A stretch of 64,000 nucleotides of DNA from positions 1,116,001-1,180,000 of the forward strand of contig NZ_CP071872.1 in NCBI RefSeq assembly GCF_022647665.1. Reading direction: 5' to 3'. Positions 35,288-45,127 of this stretch are shown here, piece by piece (the first letter of the stretch is position 1; the number at the start of each line of letters is the position of its first letter). A model generated the notes under the pieces. It saw only the letters and a program-made list of their open reading frames with translations, searched no databases and was not told the DNA's origin. A program made the position numbers and the translations under genes. This stretch comes from Streptomyces formicae. Lineage in GTDB: Bacteria > Actinomycetota > Actinomycetes > Streptomycetales > Streptomycetaceae.

Positions 35288-36118
35288 TCAACCGCCGCAG
35301 CCGCCTCCGCACCCCCCGCATCCGCCCGAGTTGCTCCCGCCGCTGGGGTCGATGCGGCGCCGGACCTTGGCGTCGGAGATGGCCTTCGTGCCGCGCAGGG
35401 CGACACCGAGGCCGTTCGCCTCCGTGCCGAGGTGCAGCGCGGGCCGGGCGAGGGCCGCCCAGTGGGAGCCGTTGCGGCTGTCGTACTCCGTGCGCAGCCA
35501 CTTCAGTGCCGACCGCCCCGCCGGAGTGAGCCGCCCGAGGCGAGCGAAGGCGTGCTGCGCCGCGAAGCCGGCGCCGGCGAGGAGGGCGAGCGGGAGGTAC
35601 GGGGCGTACGGGTCGGGCGCGGCGGCGACCGCGGCGAGCAGGGCGGCGACGCAGAGGACGCCGTGTCCCAGGGACAGCCGTTTCCAGCGCCGGGTGGTCT
35701 CCTCGTCCCACAGGAACGAGTCCGCCGTCAGCCGCGCCGTCAGCCGGTCCACCGCCGCGGACGCCGCCAGCGCCTCATGGGCCTTCACGGTGGTGAACGT
35801 GGCGCCCAGCCCTTTGCGCAGAAGGGCCCGTTCGGCGTCGGTCCAGTCCGGGCCGCCGTCCCGAGGGGGCTGCACCGTGTGGCCACGCTTCGTGGACGTG
35901 ATCCGACCCGCGGCGTGCAGCCGGAAGAGCACGGTGTGGGTGAGCCGTTGCGCGCCGCCCGCGAGGAGCGCGACGGCGAGCGGATCGTCCGGCGGTGGCG
36001 CGGCCGCCCGCTCCGCGTGCTCCCCTTCGGCCCGGCGCCGCAGCCTGATCAGCGCGGTCAGCGAGGCGCCGATCAGCAGCGCCGCCACCGCCGTGCCCAA
36101 GCCCATGATGATCGCCAT
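35288..36118 (-). CDS. TIGR04222-like membrane protein with Gly/Cys-rich C-terminus
   Basis: 276 aa from the ATG at 36118 (GGGAG upstream). There is an N-terminal membrane helix (IIMGLGTAVAALLIGASLTALI), a soluble part with LLAGGAQRLTHTVLFRLHAAGRI (the TIGR04222-type motif), a helical pair at about 155-195, and the tail ending SNSGGCGGCGGGCGG. Proteins of this type often sit near DUF692 genes in Streptomyces; none is seen here. Confidence 0.78.
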   Translation of the reverse strand: MAIIMGLGTAVAALLIGASLTALIRLRRRAEGEHAERAAAPPPDDPLAVALLAGGAQRLTHTVLFRLHAAGRITSTKRGHTVQPPRDGGPDWTDAERALLRKGLGATFTTVKAHEALAASAAVDRLTARLTADSFLWDEETTRRWKRLSLGHGVLCVAALLAAVAAAPDPYAPYLPLALLAGAGFAAQHAFARLGRLTPAGRSALKWLRTEYDSRNGSHWAALARPALHLGTEANGLGVALRGTKAISDAKVRRRIDPSGGSNSGGCGGCGGGCGG

Positions 36119-36129
36119 GTGGCACTCCC

Positions 36130-36166
36130 CCCGTCGTGGCACAGGAGTTGGTTGTGCCACGACGGG
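36130..36166. terminator. 13-bp perfect hairpin after the carboxypeptidase gene
   Basis: CCCGTCGTGGCAC (36130-36142) pairs with GTGCCACGACGGG (36154-36166). It separates the carboxypeptidase stop from the TIGR04222-like start on the same strand. Confidence 0.75.
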
Positions 36167-36193
36167 AGAAGTCTCAACCCTTGCTGCTCGCTG

Positions 36194-37540
36194 TCACGAG
36201 CAGTACTGCTGTTCCTTTCCAATGGACCTGTACATGCAGTCCGCGTTCTCCAGCAGCTGGAGCACCGCGTCCCGGTTGCGGCTCGTCTCGCGCTCGATCA
36301 CCTCGTCGGGAGGGTAGAAACCGCCGCCGCCGAAGCCCGTCGGGTACATCTCGAAGGTGTACGCGAAGATCTCCTGGTTGCCCCACAGCCAGTCGTCGAT
36401 CGACCCGTCCGTGATGTACAGGTCGCTGGCCTGCTCCGGCGTGTAGCCGTTGCTCGCGGCCATCTTCTGGCCGACGGTCGCGAAGGCGTCGCGGTCGTCC
36501 TGGGTCATGCCGGGGGCGGTGTCGGCCGTCGTGTAGCCGTACGGCCACAGGACCAGCTCGCTGTAGGTGTGGAAGTCGATGCCGGCCGTGATCTGCTGCT
36601 CGCCGCCGACGACGCGGGAGCGTACGAAGTCGGCGACGACCTTCACCTCCGGTGCGGACTCCGCTGCCGGGCCGCGGTAGGTCTCGGAGCTCGTGGAGCC
36701 CGACGAGCCGCCGCAGCAGCCCCACTTGAAGTTCCAGTTGCGGTTCAGGTCGGTTCCGACGTACGACGAGCCGGAGTTGGGCTGGCGGTTCTTGCGCCAG
36801 CTGCGGTAGGAGCCGGTGGCGATGTCGTACTCGCCACCGTCCGGGTTGAGGTCCGGCACGATCCAGATCTCGCGGCCGTTGACGGCGTTCGTGACGCGGG
36901 AGTCGGTGCCGTAGTCGTCGCCGAGCTCGCGCAGCAGATAGAGCGCCATCTCGACGGTGAGGTGCTCGCGGGCGTGCTGGTGGTGGGTGAAGAGGACCTC
37001 GGGCTCGTTCTCGTCGGCGGCGACGTTGTCGCTGATCTTGATGGCGACGATGTCCCGGCCCTGGTACGACGTGCCGATCACGCGCTTGCTCATGATCGCC
37101 GGGTGGGCCGCGATGCGCTGGTCGATCTCCGCGTTCATCTCCGCGTAGTTGTGGTAGCGGGAGTCGGCGGACGGGAAGTCGAACGGCTTCACCTCGGCGC
37201 CTGCCACTGCGCGCGCGGGCGGCGCGGGCAGCGCTTCGAGCACGTGGCCGAGGGCGCGGAGCCGCTTCGCCTGGGCCGTGTCGGCGCTGACGACGATCGC
37301 GTGGGCGTCGGCCTCGTCGATCGAGACGCCCGTCGCGGCGATGGTGGTGCGCTCGGCGACGGTGGACGGGCCGTGGATCTCGTACTGGCGGATCGTCTCT
37401 TCGGCGGGCGCCGGTGCTGCCTTTGCCGGCGCGGGTGAGGCGGTCGCCGTGAACGGGGCGGCCACGGCGAGGGCGAGCAGGGCCGCGAGGGTGACGGACC
37501 TGCTGCTGCTGCCGCCACTGCCGCGTATACGAAGTCGCAT
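36194..37540 (-). CDS. Secreted M14 zinc carboxypeptidase
   Basis: 448 aa from the ATG at 37540. Signal peptide to about residue 35, then a propeptide (about 45-120), then the catalytic domain. Zinc ligands H189 and E192 (HHQHAREH) and H324 (GIDFHTYSE); catalytic Glu397 (YTFEMYP); substrate-binding NRNW at 266-269. It resembles carboxypeptidase T-type enzymes of actinomycetes, which trim C-terminal residues from extracellular peptides. Confidence 0.93.
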   Translation of the reverse strand: MRLRIRGSGGSSSRSVTLAALLALAVAAPFTATASPAPAKAAPAPAEETIRQYEIHGPSTVAERTTIAATGVSIDEADAHAIVVSADTAQAKRLRALGHVLEALPAPPARAVAGAEVKPFDFPSADSRYHNYAEMNAEIDQRIAAHPAIMSKRVIGTSYQGRDIVAIKISDNVAADENEPEVLFTHHQHAREHLTVEMALYLLRELGDDYGTDSRVTNAVNGREIWIVPDLNPDGGEYDIATGSYRSWRKNRQPNSGSSYVGTDLNRNWNFKWGCCGGSSGSTSSETYRGPAAESAPEVKVVADFVRSRVVGGEQQITAGIDFHTYSELVLWPYGYTTADTAPGMTQDDRDAFATVGQKMAASNGYTPEQASDLYITDGSIDDWLWGNQEIFAYTFEMYPTGFGGGGFYPPDEVIERETSRNRDAVLQLLENADCMYRSIGKEQQYCS

Positions 37541-37701
37541 GCTGTCTCCTGGGTAGGGAGTGTGGGGGTGGCTGAATGCGACGTGCGGGTGATGAGGGTG
37601 TGACGGGCACATGGTCGGGGTATGGCATGCCCCGGTCAAGGGCGACCTTCGGCCACACGTACGACAACTGCTCGACGGCGAGCGGAAAGGCGGCCGCAAC
37701 C

Positions 37702-38976
37702 ATGGCGGACACCACCGAGGAAGAAGCAGGTGCACCGGTCTCCCGGCCCCGCAAGGCGAGTTGGCGGTACATCGGCCCGGGCATCGTCGTCGCCGCGACC
37801 GGCGTCGGCGCCGGCGACCTCGTCGCGACGCTGATCGCCGGCAGCAAGTTCGGCTACACCCTGCTCTGGGCCGCGGTCATCGGCTGCCTCGTCAAGATCT
37901 CCCTCGCCGAGGCCGCCGGCCGCTGGCACCTCGCCACCGGCCGCACTCTCTTCGACGGCTGGCGCAGCCTCGGCGCCTGGACCACGGTCTACTTCGCCGT
38001 GTACGTCACCGTCTGGGGCTTCGTCTACGGCGCCGCCGCGATGTCGTCGAGCGCGCTGCCGCTCGCCGCGCTCTTCCCCGACTCGATGGACCTGAAGTGG
38101 TGGGGCGTGCTGTGCGGCCTCGTCGGCCTGGTCTTCGTCTGGTTCAACCGCTACGCCGTCTTCGAGAAGGTCATGACGGTGCTGGTCGGCGTGATGTTCG
38201 TGGTCACCGTCTATCTCGCGGTCCGCGTCACCCCGAACCTCGGCGACGCCTTCGCCGGCCTGGTGCCCGTCCTGCCGGACGGCTCCCTCATCTACACCCT
38301 GGGCCTGATCGGCGGCGTCGGCGGGACGATCACGCTGGCCGCGTACGGGTACTGGGTCAACGCCAAGGGCTGGCACAACACCAGCTGGATGAAGGTCATG
38401 CGGCTCGACAACCGCGTCGCCTACATCACCACCGGCATCTTCGTCGTCGCGATGCTCTTCGTCGGCGCGGAGCTGCTGCACTCCACCGGGATCGCGCTCG
38501 CCAAGGGCGACAAGGGCCTCCTCGACCTCGCCGACATCCTCGCCGACCGCTACGGCACGGCGACGGCCAAACTCTTCCTCGTCGGCTTCTTCGCCACGTC
38601 CTTCACCTCGCTCATCGGCGTCTGGCACGGCGTGAGCCTGATGTTCGCGGACTTCGTCTCCCACTACCGCCCGTCCGTCGCCCCCGCGGGCACACCCCGC
38701 GACAAGACGCCTGCCTTCCGGGCCTATCTGCTGTGGCTGACCTTCCCGCCGATCGCGCTGCTCTTCCTGGACCAGCCGTTCGGCCTCGTCATCGTGTACG
38801 GCGTCATCGGCGCCTTCTTCATGCCGTTCCTCGCGCTGACCCTGGTCTGGCTGCTGAACTCCTCCCGGACCCCGGCGCAGTGGCGCAACGGCGTGCTGAG
38901 CAACGTCATGCTGGCGGCGGCGGGGCTGCTGTTCGTCGTGCTGTGCGTGCAGCAGGTGCGGGAGCTGCCCTGGTAG
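37702..38976 (+). CDS. Nramp-family divalent metal transporter
   Basis: 424 aa from the ATG at 37702 (GGAAAGG upstream). About 11 membrane helices. The family's first-helix motif is [23 protein letters not shown], so the usual metal-binding DPGN is replaced by GAGD. The sixth-helix region is [15 protein letters not shown]. This branch is common in actinobacteria and may transport something other than Mn2+. Divergent from the carboxypeptidase over 161 bases. Confidence 0.85.
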   Translation: MADTTEEEAGAPVSRPRKASWRYIGPGIVVAATGVGAGDLVATLIAGSKFGYTLLWAAVIGCLVKISLAEAAGRWHLATGRTLFDGWRSLGAWTTVYFAVYVTVWGFVYGAAAMSSSALPLAALFPDSMDLKWWGVLCGLVGLVFVWFNRYAVFEKVMTVLVGVMFVVTVYLAVRVTPNLGDAFAGLVPVLPDGSLIYTLGLIGGVGGTITLAAYGYWVNAKGWHNTSWMKVMRLDNRVAYITTGIFVVAMLFVGAELLHSTGIALAKGDKGLLDLADILADRYGTATAKLFLVGFFATSFTSLIGVWHGVSLMFADFVSHYRPSVAPAGTPRDKTPAFRAYLLWLTFPPIALLFLDQPFGLVIVYGVIGAFFMPFLALTLVWLLNSSRTPAQWRNGVLSNVMLAAAGLLFVVLCVQQVRELPW

Positions 38977-39022
38977 GACCGGGCCCGGAGCCTGGGCAGT
39001 GGCTCCGGTCATACTTGGCTCC

Positions 39023-39481
39023 ATGACCTATGGCGGCTACGCGGACCGGCACCAGCACCCCCAGGCACCTCCGGGCTTCGGTCCCCCGATTCCCGTACCT
39101 CCGTCATACGGCCAGCCCCCGCCGCAGCAACCTGCCTACGGTCCGCCGCCCGCCGCCTATGGTCCGCCGCAGCAGACGGCAACGGGCCCGGAGTTCGTCG
39201 CGCACGACCGCCACAACTCCGTCATCGTCGACGCGGCGGGTGTGGCCCTGGAGATCCAGGGCCACACCCTGGAGTTCCCGTGGTCGGCGATCGCCACCGT
39301 GCACTTCGCCCCGGGGCCGTTCGCCACGGTCCTCATGGTGGCCGTCACCCATGCCGGCGGCATGCTCTACGAGTGCCGGATCGCCGCCCGCAAGCAGGCC
39401 GTCCTGCAGCAGTGGCTCGCCGAGCTCGGCCCCGTACTCCACCACTACCTGGCGAACCCGAACCGCCCACCGGCCTGGTAG
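39023..39481 (+). CDS. Pro/Tyr/Gln-rich N-terminus plus small conserved domain
   Basis: 152 aa. Residues 1-58 are a proline-rich low-complexity tail (PPQQPAYGPPPAAYGPPQQ). Residues 62-150 look like a PH-like small beta-domain (HNSVIVDAAGVALEIQGHTLEFPWSAIATVHF...YECRIAARKQAVLQQWLAEL). Function unknown. Confidence 0.75.
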   Translation: MTYGGYADRHQHPQAPPGFGPPIPVPPSYGQPPPQQPAYGPPPAAYGPPQQTATGPEFVAHDRHNSVIVDAAGVALEIQGHTLEFPWSAIATVHFAPGPFATVLMVAVTHAGGMLYECRIAARKQAVLQQWLAELGPVLHHYLANPNRPPAW

Positions 39482-39493
39482 GCCGGTGGGCGG
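39463..39493. terminator. 13-bp hairpin spanning a stop codon
   Basis: Arms 39463-39475 and 39481-39493 are complementary; the TAG stop of the preceding gene is in and next to the loop. It lies between convergent genes (chitinase ends at 39515). Confidence 0.75.
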
Positions 39494-39514
39494 TCGGCGG
39501 AGGACCGGCTGCCG

Positions 39515-41227
39515 CTACGGCAGGCTGTGGACGTGCGGTCCCACCGCGTTCGACCAGGCGTTCCCGGCCGTCGCGTCCCAGTTCGTGGACCAGGTCATCG
39601 CCCCGCGCAGGGTCGGGTACGTACGCGAGGGCCTGAAGGAGCCGCAGTTCGTGCCCCGGGTGAGGCAGTCGAGCGCGTTCTTCACGATCTGCGGGTCGAC
39701 GTAGCCACTGCCCGCGCCCGACGGGGACGCCGGGACGCCGAGGCCCACCTGGGAGGGGTCGAGGCCGCCCTCCAGCTGGATGCAGGCGAGGGCGGTGAGG
39801 AAGTTCACCGAGCCCTGGGAGTAGACCTGACCGTCGCAGCCCAGCATCGAACCGCTGTTGTAGTACTGCATGTTGACCACCGTGAGGATGTCCTTCACGG
39901 CGAGCGCGGTCTTGAAGTACTCGGTGCCGGTGTTCTGCATGTCGATGGTCTGCGGGGCCATCGTCAGGACCATCGAGGAACCCGCCTTCTGCGAGAGCTG
40001 CCGCAGCGCCTTCGTCAGATAGGTGGAGTTGATCCCGTGCTCCAGGTCGATGTCGACGCCGCTGAAGCCGTAGCTCTGCATGAGCGCGTAGGCGCTGTTC
40101 GCGAAGGCGGTCGCGGAGGCGTCGCTGTTGATGGTGACGTTGCCGCGCTCACCGCCCACCGAGAGGATCACGGACTTGCCGGCGCTCTTCTTCGCGGCGA
40201 TGTCGCTCTTGAACTCGTCGACCGAGCCGTAGCCGACCGCCGGGTCCAGGTTGAAGGTGATCTCACCGGGGGTCGCGGTCGAGTCGGCGAACGACACCGC
40301 GATGATGTCGTACTGCGACTGGACGTTCCGCAGCTTCTGCACGGTCGCGCCGTTGTTGAAGTTCTGCCAGTAGCCGGTCAGGGCGTGCCGGGGCACTTCC
40401 GGCCCGGGGCCCGGGTTGCCGTTGGACGTCGTACCGGTGACGGCGGCGGACTTCGCCGACTCGCCGGCCGCGTTGGTCGCGCTCACCTGGAACTGGTACG
40501 AGGTCGACGCGGCCAGCCCCGTCACGGTCGCCGACGTCCCGGTCACCGACTGCACCTGGGTGCCGTTGCGGAACACCTTGTACCCGGTGGCGCCGGAGGA
40601 GCCGTTCCAGCTCAGCGCGACCGACGACGAGGTCACCGCCCCGACGGCCAGCCCGCCGGGCGTGGGCGGCACCACGGGGTCGGGGTCACCGCCACCGCCG
40701 CCGTCCGGTCCGAAGACCGAGATGTCGTCGGCGTAGTAGGCGGCCTGCCCGTACCACCCGTGGGTGTACACGGTCACCGACGTCGTACTGGCGCCCGTCG
40801 TGAAGCTGGTCGTCAGCTGCGACCACCCGGTGCCCCCGGGCGTCCAGGTCGACACGTCGCTCGTCCCGGTGCCGCTCGCCCCGAGGTACACGTACGAGCC
40901 CTGCACCCACGCGCTCAGCTGGTACGTCGAGTTGGGCTTCACGGCCACGGTCTGCGAGCACTTCGCGTTGTCCTGCCCCGAGGGCGTCCCCTTGAGCGCG
41001 GCGCCCCCGCCGTGCACGGGCGACGACACGGCCACCCCGCTCCCGCCCGTGCACGTCCAGTTGGCCAGCCCGGACTCGAACCCGGCGTTCTTCGCGTTGT
41101 TCACATCGGCGGCCAGGGCCGTCCCGGCCCCGCCGGCCAGCCCGAGCCCGGCGCCCATGGCCAGCGCCAGGACTCCGCCGAGCCACCTTCTCCGTCTGCG
41201 TGTGCCTGTGTGTGTCGTGCGGTCCAC
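39515..41227 (-). CDS. Secreted GH18 chitinase with carbohydrate-binding and fibronectin III domains
   Basis: 570 aa from the GTG at 41227 (CGGAGG 6 bases upstream). Signal peptide to about 40; CBM (about 41-175, NAKNAGFESGLANWTCTGG); acidic linker; FnIII (about 186-268); GH18 catalytic domain from about 280. The DxDxE motif is D392-I-D394-L-E396, with E396 the proton donor; MTMAPQ-type LTMAPQTID and MQYYN follow. The layout matches Streptomyces chitinases of the ChiC/ChiD kind. Expression is probably controlled by DasR through the dre-like site at 41343-41356. Confidence 0.93.
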   Translation of the reverse strand: MDRTTHTGTRRRRRWLGGVLALAMGAGLGLAGGAGTALAADVNNAKNAGFESGLANWTCTGGSGVAVSSPVHGGGAALKGTPSGQDNAKCSQTVAVKPNSTYQLSAWVQGSYVYLGASGTGTSDVSTWTPGGTGWSQLTTSFTTGASTTSVTVYTHGWYGQAAYYADDISVFGPDGGGGGDPDPVVPPTPGGLAVGAVTSSSVALSWNGSSGATGYKVFRNGTQVQSVTGTSATVTGLAASTSYQFQVSATNAAGESAKSAAVTGTTSNGNPGPGPEVPRHALTGYWQNFNNGATVQKLRNVQSQYDIIAVSFADSTATPGEITFNLDPAVGYGSVDEFKSDIAAKKSAGKSVILSVGGERGNVTINSDASATAFANSAYALMQSYGFSGVDIDLEHGINSTYLTKALRQLSQKAGSSMVLTMAPQTIDMQNTGTEYFKTALAVKDILTVVNMQYYNSGSMLGCDGQVYSQGSVNFLTALACIQLEGGLDPSQVGLGVPASPSGAGSGYVDPQIVKNALDCLTRGTNCGSFRPSRTYPTLRGAMTWSTNWDATAGNAWSNAVGPHVHSLP

Positions 41228-41255
41228 TTGCTGCCTCCGGGGGGAGTCGGGGAGG

Positions 41256-41315
41256 AGGACGTACATCAGGAGGTACTTCAGGAGGTACTTCGGGAGGTAC
41301 TTCGGGACGTACGGG
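41256..41315. repeat. 12-base tandem repeat in the chitinase leader
   Basis: Five units (41256, 41268, 41280, 41292, 41304) of AGGAGGTACTTC or close variants lie between the regulatory site and the chitinase start, probably in the mRNA leader. Confidence 0.75.
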
Positions 41316-41342
41316 AACGGTGGCCACCGCTGGGCGTCCAAG

Positions 41343-41356
41343 TTGGTCCAGACCAA
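41343..41356. promoter_or_regulatory. DasR-responsive-element-like site (dre) before the chitinase gene
   Basis: TTGGTC-CA-GACCAA has perfect 6-base arms and matches the known DasR consensus core TGGTCTAGACCA with one change. DasR represses chitin-utilisation genes until glucosamine-6-phosphate builds up. It lies 116 bases upstream of the start. The rest of the 41228-41683 gap shows no other clear element. Confidence 0.7.
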
Positions 41357-41683
41357 TCGGGTTGTCAAGACCTGTGGCAGACGTGGTGTCAGGTCGTGTG
41401 CGAGAGCACCCGGACCCGGCGCCGCCGCATCGCGGCAGGTCCGGGCAATCGGAATACCCGGCGGACCGCCACGGAGCCGGCCTCGCTAATTCATCGAAGT
41501 AATACAGGAGTTAACTACTGGAGGACTTCGTCCGGCTTTGACTGTGTGTATGTCGTGAGCGTTGCCGCAAACGATCAGAAAGGTGTTCTCTGCCACGTGG
41601 GACGTGGATAAAGTGCAGAGGCAGGAGCACGAGCAGAGATCACTGCAGCAGTCGGGCGACCGGCGGCTGGAGCCGAACGGGGA

Positions 41684-42571
41684 ATGAGCGTGCCGACCGC
41701 CATTGCTGTCACCAGCGCTGACCTGGTGCTGCCGCCGACGGATCAGCAGACGCCCACAGCGGCGCTGTTGCAGCCGCCGGACGTGCAGCCACTGGACGCC
41801 GCACTCGCCGACATGCAGGTCCTCCTGGAGCAGCACGGCTACGTCGTGGCGCTCTACCCCGCCTCGCTCCCCGCCGCGCACGAACGCCGACTGCACACCC
41901 TCCGCTCGGTCCTGGAGAGCGACCGCATCGCGCTGATGAAGCTCGACCTGCCACCGCTCGGCATCGCCGCGCTCGTCCGGCAGTTGCGGCAACTGTCCAT
42001 CTGCGACTTCAGCGCCGGAGTCGTGGCGTCGGCCGCACGGCTGCTCTCGCACTACGTGTACGCGGGGGCTCTGCTCAACTCGGTCGCCCGGCTCGACCGG
42101 GTGCCCGTCGGCCTCAAGTCGCACGCCAAGTCATGGGTACCCGGCTCCCAGTTCGGCGTGCTCGCCAATCCCTCCGCACAGCTCATCAAGATCGGCGGCG
42201 ACGGTCTGCTCGCAGGCCCCGAGTTCGGTACGCATCTGCTCGTCGCACAAGGGCAGTTGCAGAGCGACTGGGTGACCACGACGCTCGCCCCGGCCTGGCG
42301 TACGCAGGCAGTGCACGAGACAGCCCTCCCCGCCGATTCGGCGCGGTGGTGGGGGACCGCGAAGATGATCGAATTCGCCGCTTATCTCCCGGACATCTCC
42401 ATCGTCTATCAGCTGGTCGCATCCGTGCGGCGGGAAATGTGCTCCTGGTGCGGAATGGAACTCATCGGTGATCGCTGCGGGTTCTGTTCGGCGCCTCTCG
42501 CACCCCCCGAGAACCAAACGCACGCGCCAGGTGTCCTGAACCACGGAACACCTATGCACCACGGGTCGTAG
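41684..42571 (+). CDS. Uncharacterised protein at the head of the Tad locus
   Basis: 295 aa. The central part is helical with short hydrophobic stretches (LLSHYVYAGALLNSVARL). The C-terminus has a zinc-ribbon pair, CSWCGME...CGFC (about residues 258-274). No family name is known to me; its place directly before cpaB and on the same strand suggests a Tad-linked role. Confidence 0.7.
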   Translation: MSVPTAIAVTSADLVLPPTDQQTPTAALLQPPDVQPLDAALADMQVLLEQHGYVVALYPASLPAAHERRLHTLRSVLESDRIALMKLDLPPLGIAALVRQLRQLSICDFSAGVVASAARLLSHYVYAGALLNSVARLDRVPVGLKSHAKSWVPGSQFGVLANPSAQLIKIGGDGLLAGPEFGTHLLVAQGQLQSDWVTTTLAPAWRTQAVHETALPADSARWWGTAKMIEFAAYLPDISIVYQLVASVRREMCSWCGMELIGDRCGFCSAPLAPPENQTHAPGVLNHGTPMHHGS

Positions 42572-42688
42572 CCCCATGTGGCGTCCGGGCCGGTGGCGGG
42601 ACGACCCGGCTCCGGCCCGGGCCCGCACCGCTTCGCACCGCACTGTCCGCTCCCACCGTCCCCGTCTCCCCATGAGGTTGTCCCACCC

Positions 42689-43408
42689 ATGAATTCACGG
42701 CAGCGCCGCGGCGTCATTCTTCTCCTCCTGTCCGTCCTGTGCGCCTTCGGCGCGTTCGTCGGCGTGCTCTCGGTGATCAGTGATGTGAATTCGAAGGTCG
42801 GGCCCGAGGTCGACGCCTACCGCATCAAGGCGGACGTGGCCCCGTACACGGCGCTCCAGGCCGGCCAGTTCGAGAAGATCAAGATGCCGAAGCGCTGGCT
42901 CTCGCAGAACGCGGTGACCGACATATCCACGGTCGAAGGCAAGATCGCCGTGACGCAGCTGCGGAAGGGCTCGCTGCTCCAGGACGACATGATCGTCAAA
43001 CGCCCCGAGCTGGACGCCGGCGAGCAGGAGATCGCCATCATGATCGACGCTGCCACCGGCGTCGCGGGCAAGATCACCCCTGGTGACACGGTCAACATCT
43101 TCGCCACCTTCGACGACGAGGGGAAGGAAGGGGGCGAGGTCGCCGAGTCCCGCATCATCGTCGCCAACGCCAAGGTCATCGACGTCGGCAGGCTGACCGC
43201 GCTGGAGCCCAAGGGGGACGACCGGGACCGCGCGGCCACCGAGGCCGTGCCGATCACGTTCGCGCTGAACACCACGGACGCCCAGCGCGTCGCCTACGCC
43301 GAGTCCTTCGCCGTGCACGTACGCCTCGCACTGCTCGCCAAGGGGAGCCCCACCACCCTTCGGCCGGGTGACGGCCAGTACACCCTCGACGAGGACAGGA
43401 ACAAGTGA
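42689..43408 (+). CDS. cpaB: CpaB/RcpC-like Flp pilus assembly protein (SAF domain)
   Basis: 239 aa from the ATG at 42689. N-terminal membrane helix (GVILLLLSVLCAFGAFVGVLSVI), then an SAF/CpaB domain (YTALQAGQFEKIKMPKRWLSQ, GKIAVTQLRKGSLLQDDMI, EIAIMIDAATGVAGKITPGDTVNIFATF). In Gram-negatives RcpC lines the secretin channel; here it probably acts at the outer face of the single membrane. It starts the pilus operon, 7 bases before cpaE. Confidence 0.88.
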   Translation: MNSRQRRGVILLLLSVLCAFGAFVGVLSVISDVNSKVGPEVDAYRIKADVAPYTALQAGQFEKIKMPKRWLSQNAVTDISTVEGKIAVTQLRKGSLLQDDMIVKRPELDAGEQEIAIMIDAATGVAGKITPGDTVNIFATFDDEGKEGGEVAESRIIVANAKVIDVGRLTALEPKGDDRDRAATEAVPITFALNTTDAQRVAYAESFAVHVRLALLAKGSPTTLRPGDGQYTLDEDRNK

Positions 43409-43415
43409 GGACCGA

Positions 43416-44687
43416 ATGAGCACCAGAATCCTCCCGGCCGTCGGCGACGCCGATGCCGCCCGGTCCGTCACCACCCTGCTCAGCCAGCTCCCGGAGGCGG
43501 AGCCGGCCGGGCCGGTGGGTGACTCGACCTCACTGCTCGACACGCTCGCGCGGCTGGCCGCCGAGTCGCTCGACGAGCTCCCCGAGGTCGTGCTGGTCCA
43601 CGAGCGGATCGGGCCCGTTCCGGCGCTGGAGCTGATCCGGGAGGTGGCCCTGCGCTTCCCGTCGGTCGGGGTCGTTCTGGTCACCGCGGACGCGAGTCCC
43701 GGACTCTACTCGGCGGCCATGGACTCGGGCGCGCGCGGTCTGGTCGGGCTTCCGCTCTCGTACGAGGAACTGGCCCAGCGCGTCCAGGCCGCGGCCTCCT
43801 GGTCCGTCGGGGTGCGCCGCCATCTCGGCCAGGGCGGCGACGTGTTCACCGGGCCCGGCGGCACCGTCGTGACGGTGTCCGGCGCCAAGGGCGGCGTCGG
43901 CGCGACGCTCACGGCGGTCCAGCTCGCCCTGGCGGCCCGGGCCTCCGGGATGAACACCGCGCTCGCCGACATGGACCTCCAGTCCGGCGATGTCGCGAGC
44001 TACCTGGACGTCCAGTTCCGCCGCTCCATAGTCGACCTCGCCGGCATCCAGGACATCTCCCCGCGCGTCCTCCAGGACGCCCTCTTCAGCCATCCGACGG
44101 GGATCGGACTGCTGCTGGCCCCGGGCGAGGGCGAACGAGGCGAAGAGGTCAGCGACAGGTCCGTACGCCAGATCGTGAGCGCGCTGCGCAACCGCTACGA
44201 CGTCGTGGTCGTCGACTGCGGTACGCAGATGAACGGCGCCAACGCCGCGGCCATCGAAATGGCCGACATCACCCTGCTGGTGACCACCCCGGACGTGGTC
44301 GCGGTCCGCGCCGCCAAGCGGATGGTCCGGCTGTGGGACCGGCTGCAGATCCGCAAGGCGGAGGAGACGGTCACGCTCGTCAACCGCTTCATCCGCAACA
44401 CCGAGATACAGCCGCCGCTGGTGGAGCGGATCACGGGAACGCGGGTCGCCCGGACCGTCGTCCCGGCCAACTTCAAGGAACTCCAGGCCGCGGTCGACGC
44501 CGGCCGGATGCAGGACCTGGAGAGCAAGTCCACCGTGAAGCAGGCGCTGTGGGGTCTGGCGGGCGAGCTGGGCATAGTCAAGCCCCCCGAGGGCAATGAG
44601 AAGGCCGGCAGGTTCCGCAACGACCGGGGCTCCATCGGCATGCGACGCCGGCGAGGCGGTCGCTCCGGATTCGAGGGGGAGAGTTGA
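43416..44687 (+). CDS. cpaE: CpaE/TadZ-like ParA-family ATPase
   Basis: 423 aa. An N-terminal receiver-like region (about 1-140, VLVTADASPGLYSAAMDSGARGLVGLPLSYEEL) is followed by a ParA ATPase with deviant Walker A (SGAKGGVGATLTAVQLA), MDLQSGD and VVDCGTQM. TadZ proteins set the polar position of the Tad machine. It is followed by tadE after 3 bases. Confidence 0.9.
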   Translation: MSTRILPAVGDADAARSVTTLLSQLPEAEPAGPVGDSTSLLDTLARLAAESLDELPEVVLVHERIGPVPALELIREVALRFPSVGVVLVTADASPGLYSAAMDSGARGLVGLPLSYEELAQRVQAAASWSVGVRRHLGQGGDVFTGPGGTVVTVSGAKGGVGATLTAVQLALAARASGMNTALADMDLQSGDVASYLDVQFRRSIVDLAGIQDISPRVLQDALFSHPTGIGLLLAPGEGERGEEVSDRSVRQIVSALRNRYDVVVVDCGTQMNGANAAAIEMADITLLVTTPDVVAVRAAKRMVRLWDRLQIRKAEETVTLVNRFIRNTEIQPPLVERITGTRVARTVVPANFKELQAAVDAGRMQDLESKSTVKQALWGLAGELGIVKPPEGNEKAGRFRNDRGSIGMRRRRGGRSGFEGES

Positions 44688-44690
44688 CCG

Positions 44691-45122
44691 ATGCGCGGGC
44701 TGAGCGCACCACCTGCTGCCCGTGCGGCGACACGGGGCCGTTACGGGTGCCGGGGACCGGCACGCGACCGGGGCCAGGTCGCGGTCGAGTTCCTCGGCAT
44801 GTTCCCGCTGATCATCATCGTCTGCGTCCTGCTGTGGCAGTGCGCCCTGCTCGGCTACACGTACATCCTCGCGGGGAACGCGGCGGACGAGGGCGCGCGG
44901 ACGGGGGCGGTGGCCGGGTTCCAGCGCGACCAGGAGTGCCGGGAGGCCGTGGAGAGCCAACTGGGCTCCTGGCTGGACGGCTCGGACGTCGACTGCCGCA
45001 CCGATGCCGTCGACGGCCTGTACAAGGCGGACGTCGAGCTGAAGGTGCCCATCCTCTTCCCCGGAACCGTGAGCTTCCCCTTCACGGTGACGGGCGAGGC
45101 CGCCTACGTCGAGGAGGGCTGA
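44691..45122 (+). CDS. tadE: TadE-like minor pseudopilin
   Basis: 143 aa. The motif DRGQVAVEFLGMFPLIIIVCVLLWQCALLGYTYIL shows the G|xxxxEF prepilin peptidase site and helix of TadE. Two cysteines (CREAVESQ...DVDC) may form a disulfide. It is likely incorporated at the pilus base or tip. Confidence 0.88.
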   Translation: MRGLSAPPAARAATRGRYGCRGPARDRGQVAVEFLGMFPLIIIVCVLLWQCALLGYTYILAGNAADEGARTGAVAGFQRDQECREAVESQLGSWLDGSDVDCRTDAVDGLYKADVELKVPILFPGTVSFPFTVTGEAAYVEEG

Positions 45123-45127
45123 GAGCC

